Below, piece by piece: positions 60,501 to 64,000 of a DNA stretch of 64,000 nt. Below the pieces are notes generated by a model. That model was not told where the DNA came from and made no database searches. It saw nothing but the letters and a program-made list of their open reading frames with translations. The position numbers and the translations under genes are program-made. The stretch covers positions 1 through 64,000 of the forward strand of contig JAFLBO010000016.1 of the NCBI GenBank assembly GCA_017303475.1, in the 5' to 3' direction. Position 1 is the first letter of the stretch. The number at the start of each line of letters is the position of its first letter. The DNA comes from Chitinophagales bacterium. GTDB lineage: Bacteria; Bacteroidota; Bacteroidia; Chitinophagales; Saprospiraceae.

Positions 60501-61571
60501 ACTGTGGTGGCGCCTCAGGAACGCCTGGTGCTTGCGCAGGATACCGCCCGTTTCCATAGTCAGCACCCGCAAGTACCCGTTTGGGGGCCGATAGGCTTTG
60601 GTTTGAGCAACAATGGAGAAACCATCAGCCTGTACAATCGCTTTGATGAGCTTGTGTTGGAAATGACCTACGACAACAACACTCCCTGGCCATTAGCGGC
60701 TGACGGATGGGGCCCAAGTCTGGAACTGCGCGCCGACAGCCTGAATCCCAACCTGCCGGAATCCTGGTTCCCGGGCTGTATTGGCGGTTCCCCGGGAATG
60801 GCTTATGCACCCTGTACGGAAGTTGTTCAAATAAGTGAAATCAACTATGCCTCGGCGCCTGACGCTAATGCAGAAGACTGGGTTGAGTTGTACAATAAAG
60901 GCAACCAGACTGTGGATCTTTCCAACTGGATTTTTAAGGATGCTGCTGAAGACAATACCTATATCCTGCCTGACCCAACCGTGCTCTCCCCCGGGGAGTA
61001 CCTGGTTTTATACCGCAATCAGGATTCTTTTGCCCTGATATACCCAACGGTGCCGAACATAGCCGGGCCCTTTGGATTTGGTTTGAGCGGCTCCGGAGAA
61101 GCCCTCCGTTTGTACGACGCCAATGGCCGCTTGTACCAATCGGTGTATTACGGCACAGAAAGCCCATGGCCCACCGGCGCCGACGGGAATGGATACACCC
61201 TGGAACTGATAGACTCTGTGGGCAATCCGAATCTGCCACAAGCCTGGATGGATGGGTGTTTAAAGGGATCACCTGGCGGGCCTTTTGTTCCTTGTCAAAC
61301 CAGCGCTACCTTCCAACCGTTTGTGCCCGGCGTGCTGGGCATTTTCCCCAATCCTAACCGGGGTGAATTTACCCTGCAAGCCGAAGGGCTCAATGATGCC
61401 CAGCCTTTTGATCTGAGCATTTGGGATGCCACTGGCAGACTAATTCAGCAGCAAAACGGCATCCAGCAGCGCTCAAAATTACCCTTGGGACGATTAGCAC
61501 CAGGAGTGTATTGGGTACAGGTAGCGCAGGAAGGTCGGTTCTGGAGCGGGCGCGTGGTGGTGATGCAATAA
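57594..61571 (+). CDS. Secreted CotH-kinase protein with lamin-tail domains and type A T9SS tail
   Basis: A 1,325-residue secreted protein. ATG 57594 (MKNTLLAIIAWLLTCIQVNAQ) gives a signal peptide; the TTG at 57588 is rejected. Order of domains: a lamin-tail domain (about 22-115, GEYPDWIELYNPGPDTVSL), a chitobiase-like C-domain (about 375-430, RYTLDGSDPDENDP), the CotH kinase domain (about 440-790; YDKIYLRNGSN, YFGLYELREKFD, and the acidic QDFELALAPGGW), then two more lamin-tail domains (about 920-1040 and 1080-1200; DDWLELLNYGNGALDISGW, EDWVELYNKGNQTVDLSNW). The T9SS type A domain is last (GIFPNPNRGEFTLQA, GVYWVQVAQ). CotH domains are secreted protein kinases; the substrate here is unknown. 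REP-like copies flank the gene in opposite orientations. Confidence 0.92.
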   Translation: MKNTLLAIIAWLLTCIQVNAQTIFLNEGSNRNYNTVADENGEYPDWIELYNPGPDTVSLLNYRLSDRLNKPDMWQFPNVVLAPNEYKVIFCSGKNRAPITLFKQVHNTGTFTPVIGWNEHLFTDSIYWDGVSNLLINTCSYNNAGYTVNSVFNQSSTSFYSSSFTFNDGSEFACGAPFGNRAKMRPNMRINQVVIGSGSVQNSPYDYPAPYGNWYWASRHQFLVRADELIAAGLTPGYITSLAFDVAWTDPNIVYTYVDFNIKLTQDTSLSIDFQQISSSLNLHTNFRLSTEGDTVYLFKPDAQLAGSLLVNSKNLDNSNGSFPDSSNNLVIFAPPTPGQSNNQSETFLGYLQPPVIETPAGLYNNIITTSITNPNGSNSVVRYTLDGSDPDENDPIFEGTPITIYYSAMLKARAFQAGILPSKIVASSYLLGINHTTPILSVTTQKDNLYGPNGIFDNWWTDWEKAAHVDYFDLQDTHRLVISQQVAMQMDGGAGGSRFQPQHSFQINFAHSALGDGPVEHTFIPTKPKHTNYDKIYLRNGSNLFLWYPYKDACAVEAMGEATNNYYSGWRPVSVYINGNYFGLYELREKFDDSFFKAEDDCDKDSIDILSLSFWYSSVLRAVEGSTDGFYTAMEAFDNLNPADSTFWEQTDRLFDMKYYHDYIIAESWVGNRDWPGNNIKIYRSDKTNFSWRYCIQDFELALAPGGWTSVYDNPIQFLQDIDINNPYVRVWKRGMENPKFRNYFINRFADLMNTAYLPDLLTRVEQRMYEQTVVEMPKLYARWGNPNDIPGQMAAFTDNHLVYQNSLTERSPLVRDFIQNNLGLNGQVEVTLDVFPAEAGRITLNTITPGPLPWSGIYFDGNEISMTAIPEPGYAFLYWDTNEILMAVDTHATIVVNANQSTLFRAVFAPTGFQGRMAISELHYHPDSTRNSDDWLELLNYGNGALDISGWRLTDGNPVNNFSFPQGTVVAPQERLVLAQDTARFHSQHPQVPVWGPIGFGLSNNGETISLYNRFDELVLEMTYDNNTPWPLAADGWGPSLELRADSLNPNLPESWFPGCIGGSPGMAYAPCTEVVQISEINYASAPDANAEDWVELYNKGNQTVDLSNWIFKDAAEDNTYILPDPTVLSPGEYLVLYRNQDSFALIYPTVPNIAGPFGFGLSGSGEALRLYDANGRLYQSVYYGTESPWPTGADGNGYTLELIDSVGNPNLPQAWMDGCLKGSPGGPFVPCQTSATFQPFVPGVLGIFPNPNRGEFTLQAEGLNDAQPFDLSIWDATGRLIQQQNGIQQRSKLPLGRLAPGVYWVQVAQEGRFWSGRVVVMQ

Positions 61572-61578
61572 CCCCCAG

Positions 61579-61706
61579 CGGCGCAGCCGCCCCAAAAAAC
61601 GGCGCAGCCGCCCCAAAAAACGGCGCAGCCGCCCCAAAAAACGGCGCAGCCGCCCCAAAAAACGGCGCAGCCGCCAAAAACGGCGCAGCCAAAAAAGCGG
61701 CGCAGC
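61579..61706. repeat. 21-bp tandem repeat array
   Basis: Four exact 21-bp units (61579-61662, each with CGGCGCAGCCGCCCC then six As) and about three shorter, diverged units to about 61706. The unit contains the palindromic GGCGCAGCCGCC-type core found in the tails of the neighbouring REP-like elements. Seven-codon reading frames through it on either strand are artefacts of the 21-base period. Confidence 0.92.
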
Positions 61707-61713
61707 TGCCAAA

Positions 61714-61943
61714 AACGGCGTTAGCCGTGACATTCCTGTAGCCCGCAGGGAAATGGGGAATTAATCAATATCAGAACGGCGTAGCCGTGACATTATAAAA
61801 TGCCCGATTTATGATTGGTTATGATACCAACGTTGAACATGGCACAAAAATGTCCCGGCTAACGCCGTTCAAACAATATACACCATCCATTTCCACAGGA
61901 ATGTCACGGCTAACGCCGTTTTTGGCGGCTATGCCGCTGTTGG
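61714..61943. repeat. Cluster of four REP-like elements
   Basis: Copies of the 20-base motif lie at 61714-61733 and 61775-61793 (reverse orientation, the second missing one T) and at 61850-61869 and 61901-61920 (forward). The last has a GGCGGC...GCCGC tail to about 61943. The forward copies begin with ATG and so create spurious MSRLTPF peptides. The two pairs face each other. Together with the 21-bp array they fill the whole gap 61572-61958. Confidence 0.9.
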
Positions 61944-61972
61944 GGTTATTATTAAAGTATGCAGTATCTTTC
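61940..61972 (+). promoter_or_regulatory. Candidate promoter of the FGE-domain gene
   Basis: TTG at 61940-61942 and TATCTTTC at 61965-61972, spaced 22 bases, fit the local promoter pattern. The predicted start near 61979 supports translation from the ATG at 62007 rather than 61959. Confidence 0.4.
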
Positions 61973-62006
61973 CCCTTATTTAATCAGGTTGAACCCGGAA
62001 GATTTT

Positions 62007-62828
62007 ATGACTAAACCATATTACTATACCCAAAGTTTGCTCCCGCAGGCTAACCTCAGCTTCCGTATGGTGCATATACCGGAAGGAGAATTCCTGATGG
62101 GTAGCGTGGAGGGCGAGCCGGATATTTTAGAAACTGAATTACCGCAGCACCCGGTGCAGCTTGATTCCTTTTGGATGGCGGAATATGCCGTAACCCAGGA
62201 GCTTTGGCAAGCCGTGATGCACAGCGATCCTTCTCATTTCAAAGGCCCTTTGCGCCCGGTAGAGAATGTTTCCTGGTTTGATGCTGCCGTATTTTGCAAT
62301 GCGCTGAGCAAGATAACCGGGCGAAACCCTGTTTACCTTACCCCAGGCCAGGAGCCATACGGTTGGGATGGTCAAACCTGGAAATTGCCTAATGAAGGCC
62401 GGGTAAACATAAATACCAAAGCAGACGGCTACCGGCTGCCTACCGAAGCAGAATGGGAATATGCTGCAAAAGGGGGAGCGCCAAAGCCTTTCCTTTATGC
62501 AGGTTCCGACCTGCTGGAACAGGTAGGCTGGTATAAAGGAAACTGTGAAAGCGAAACACATGACGTGGGGCTGTTGCTTCCCAATGCCTGGGGCTTATAC
62601 GATATGAGCGGCAATGTGTATGAATGGTGTGAAGATTGGGTTGACAAGTACACTGCGGAACGAAAAATCAATCCGCGTGGCCCAAAAGAGAGCGATTACC
62701 GCGTTATCCGCGGCGGCGACTGGGGCGACTACCCGCAGTACTGCCGCTCTGCGCGCCGCAGCAACCACAGGCCGGGGCGCCGTTTCTTCAATATCGGCTT
62801 CCGCCTTGTCCTCCAGTCAGTTGGTTAG
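62007..62828 (+). CDS. FGE-sulfatase (SUMF1) domain protein
   Basis: A 273-residue protein from ATG 62007 (289 residues if ATG 61959 is used). It is one formylglycine-generating-enzyme-like domain: VHIPEGEFLMGSVEGEPD, EYAVTQELWQAVM, GYRLPTEAEWEYAAKGG, GLYDMSGNVYEWCEDWVD and VIRGGDW, then NIGFRLVLQ. By my alignment to human SUMF1, the second active-site Cys (Cys341) is kept in YCRSARR but the first (Cys336) is replaced by Asp in GGDWGDYPQYC, so the protein probably does not make formylglycine. No signal peptide, so it is cytoplasmic. Bacterial FGE-like domains often serve as sugar-binding or effector modules. The Roco GTPase gene follows after 109 bases on the same strand. Confidence 0.88.
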   Translation: MTKPYYYTQSLLPQANLSFRMVHIPEGEFLMGSVEGEPDILETELPQHPVQLDSFWMAEYAVTQELWQAVMHSDPSHFKGPLRPVENVSWFDAAVFCNALSKITGRNPVYLTPGQEPYGWDGQTWKLPNEGRVNINTKADGYRLPTEAEWEYAAKGGAPKPFLYAGSDLLEQVGWYKGNCESETHDVGLLLPNAWGLYDMSGNVYEWCEDWVDKYTAERKINPRGPKESDYRVIRGGDWGDYPQYCRSARRSNHRPGRRFFNIGFRLVLQSVG

Positions 62829-62937
62829 CCAGACGGTCCTTCCTGTGAGCATGGGGGATCGACGTTGGGGAGTTTATGCATGAAAGAGAGGAAGGGGGAG
62901 GAAATTCTAATAACAACTAAACAGTTTATATAACCTT

Positions 62938-64000
62938 ATGATCAAACCAGCCATCATACGCAACATCGAATCTGTTATTGGCCTTACCCTGCATCCCGCA
63001 ACTGAAACAGGCCATGACCCCATTCAAAATGTGATGGCCTGCCATAAAGATCCTGACCGGCCAACACTTTGGCAGCCTCAGTATGTACTCCATTCTGATA
63101 ATGCAGTTGCAGGCTTAAATTTTTACGATTTAGGGTTAACAGACGAAAAATGGCTACAAGTAGTTCAACTCCTCCCGAATGAACGGATTGAAGCGCTCAA
63201 TTTGCGGGGTAATGCGCTGACATCCATGGCGGGTTTGGAAAAAATGCCTAACCTGAGATTCCTCGATTTAAGCGATAATTACCTGAAAGAATTTGCATTG
63301 CCGGAGGCTGCAGACAGGTTGGAGCATTTATGGTTGGGAGGGAATGATGACTTGGTTTCACCGCCGCCTGAAATCGTAAAACAAGGTCGCTTTGCTTTGC
63401 GCAATTACTTCAGAGAGCTGGCAGAGCAGGGGTCTGAAGTAGTATTTGAAGCCAAATTGCTCATCTTAGGAGATGCCGGCGCCGGAAAAACCACACTCGC
63501 ACGAAAAATTGAAAACCCGGATGCCTTGCCACCGGATGAAGTAAAAGACAGCACTACGGGAATAAAGGTGAGCAGGCTGCATTTGAAAGATCAAAGTCCC
63601 ACATTTACGATGCATGTGTGGGACTTTGGAGGTCAGGAGGTCTACCACGCCACTCATCGCTTTTTCCTGACTAAAAAATCACTCTATTTATTGCTTTGCG
63701 ACGGAAGGAAGGAAGAGCAATTCGACTATTGGCTGCAAATGCAGGAAATCTATGGTAAAGACAGTCTGTTGCTTTTGGTGGTAAATCAAAAAGGCGACAT
63801 GCAACCCAATCTACCCATGAGCGACCTGCGTCGTGATTACCCAAATGTGCAGGATGCTAATCCCAAAGTGGTTAACCTGCTCACCAATAGAAGCGGCGTT
63901 CTGGACCTCCGTACTCACATAGAATGGCATATCCGGAGTTTGCCACAATTCAAACGAGGGGAAAAGGTTCCTAAAAAGTGGGCTAGTATTCGTCGCAAAT
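62938..64000 (+). CDS. LRR-Roc (Roco family) GTPase, partial
   Basis: The first 354 residues of a protein cut by the window edge, starting at ATG 62938. After an unrecognised N-terminus (1-55) come leucine-rich repeats at about 60-140 (LPNERIEALNLRGNALTSM, MPNLRFLDLSDNYL, LEHLWLGGNDDL). Then a Ras-of-complex (Roc) GTPase domain: P-loop GDAGAGKTT (178-186), switch DFGGQEVYHATH (229-240) and NQKGD (283-287) in place of NKxD. A COR dimerisation domain should follow beyond the edge. Bacterial Roco proteins are dimeric GTPases of mostly unknown role. The FGE-domain gene upstream and same-strand spacing suggest a two-gene unit. Confidence 0.9.
   Translation, partial: MIKPAIIRNIESVIGLTLHPATETGHDPIQNVMACHKDPDRPTLWQPQYVLHSDNAVAGLNFYDLGLTDEKWLQVVQLLPNERIEALNLRGNALTSMAGLEKMPNLRFLDLSDNYLKEFALPEAADRLEHLWLGGNDDLVSPPPEIVKQGRFALRNYFRELAEQGSEVVFEAKLLILGDAGAGKTTLARKIENPDALPPDEVKDSTTGIKVSRLHLKDQSPTFTMHVWDFGGQEVYHATHRFFLTKKSLYLLLCDGRKEEQFDYWLQMQEIYGKDSLLLLVVNQKGDMQPNLPMSDLRRDYPNVQDANPKVVNLLTNRSGVLDLRTHIEWHIRSLPQFKRGEKVPKKWASIRRK

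Noticed and set aside
61421-61741. Plus-strand frame with NGAAAPK repeats
   Set aside because: Produced by the 21-bp tandem array, which keeps frame; it overlaps the end of the CotH gene.
61811-62014. 67-residue frame containing MSRLTPF twice
   Set aside because: MSRLTPF is the translation of the REP-like element, not a protein motif.

Overview
The window looks like chromosomal DNA of a Bacteroidota bacterium, most likely from the Saprospiria (Haliscomenobacter/Lewinella-like). The case rests on: giant secreted proteins ending in type IX secretion (T9SS) sorting domains of both the type A kind and the type B (CHU_C, 'RWGxxVFE...GWDG') kind; SprB-like and PKD repeats; DUF4270, DUF4290 and DUF6438 proteins; promoters of the Bacteroidota form TTTG/TTG-N20-23-TANNTTTG with weak Shine-Dalgarno signals; and the PurS, PssA, RsmI and str-operon genes of that phylum. 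I found no tRNA, rRNA, CRISPR array, prophage or insertion sequence.

Layout. 1-5 kb: an animal-type haem peroxidase, an orphan LytTR response regulator, a repeat-rich gap, a small fibronectin III protein and an unrecognised helical protein. 5-14 kb: alpha/beta hydrolase, arginase-fold pseudoenzyme, membrane protein, SH3 protein, PLP trans-sulfuration enzyme, DUF6438 protein, GtrA and an M28 peptidase. 14-24 kb: a 1,803-residue M43 metalloprotease with a T9SS tail, tocopherol-cyclase-like protein, Crp/Fnr regulator, pirin, nitroreductase, a small receiver-like protein, a 4Fe-4S/CDGSH protein and ApaG. 24-31 kb: TolC, AMP nucleosidase and RDD protein on the minus strand; C1 peptidase, APC permease and methyltransferase on the plus strand. 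31-44 kb: housekeeping genes (DHFR, glycogen-synthase N-domain, DUF4270 lipoprotein, GlmS, DUF4290, RsmB-type methyltransferase, DinB, SbcD/SbcC, RsmI, PurS, PssA). 44-54 kb: a SprB-repeat protein and a second M43 protease (2,227 residues). 54-57 kb: rpsL, rpsG, fusA. 57.6-64 kb: a CotH/lamin-tail T9SS protein, a repeat cluster, an FGE-sulfatase-domain protein and the start of an LRR-Roc (Roco) GTPase cut by the window edge.

The most unusual aspect is the intergenic DNA. Several gaps hold long perfect palindromes (97 bp at 22244; 48-bp arms at 12148), opposed decamer arrays (30745-31030), GGTGGAC heptad arrays (7614 and 9459), tetranucleotide arrays ending at or just before start codons (2583, 8428), a dispersed core AAACCGAACGCCAACT followed by ever-changing short repeats, and a REP-like palindrome, ATGTCACGGCTAACGCCGTT, that flanks the CotH gene in opposite orientations. 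The best candidate for an undescribed system is the FGE-domain protein plus Roco GTPase at the right edge. A possible short RNA or attenuator sits before the RsmB-type methyltransferase gene.

All family calls come from motifs read by eye. Homology searches were not possible here.
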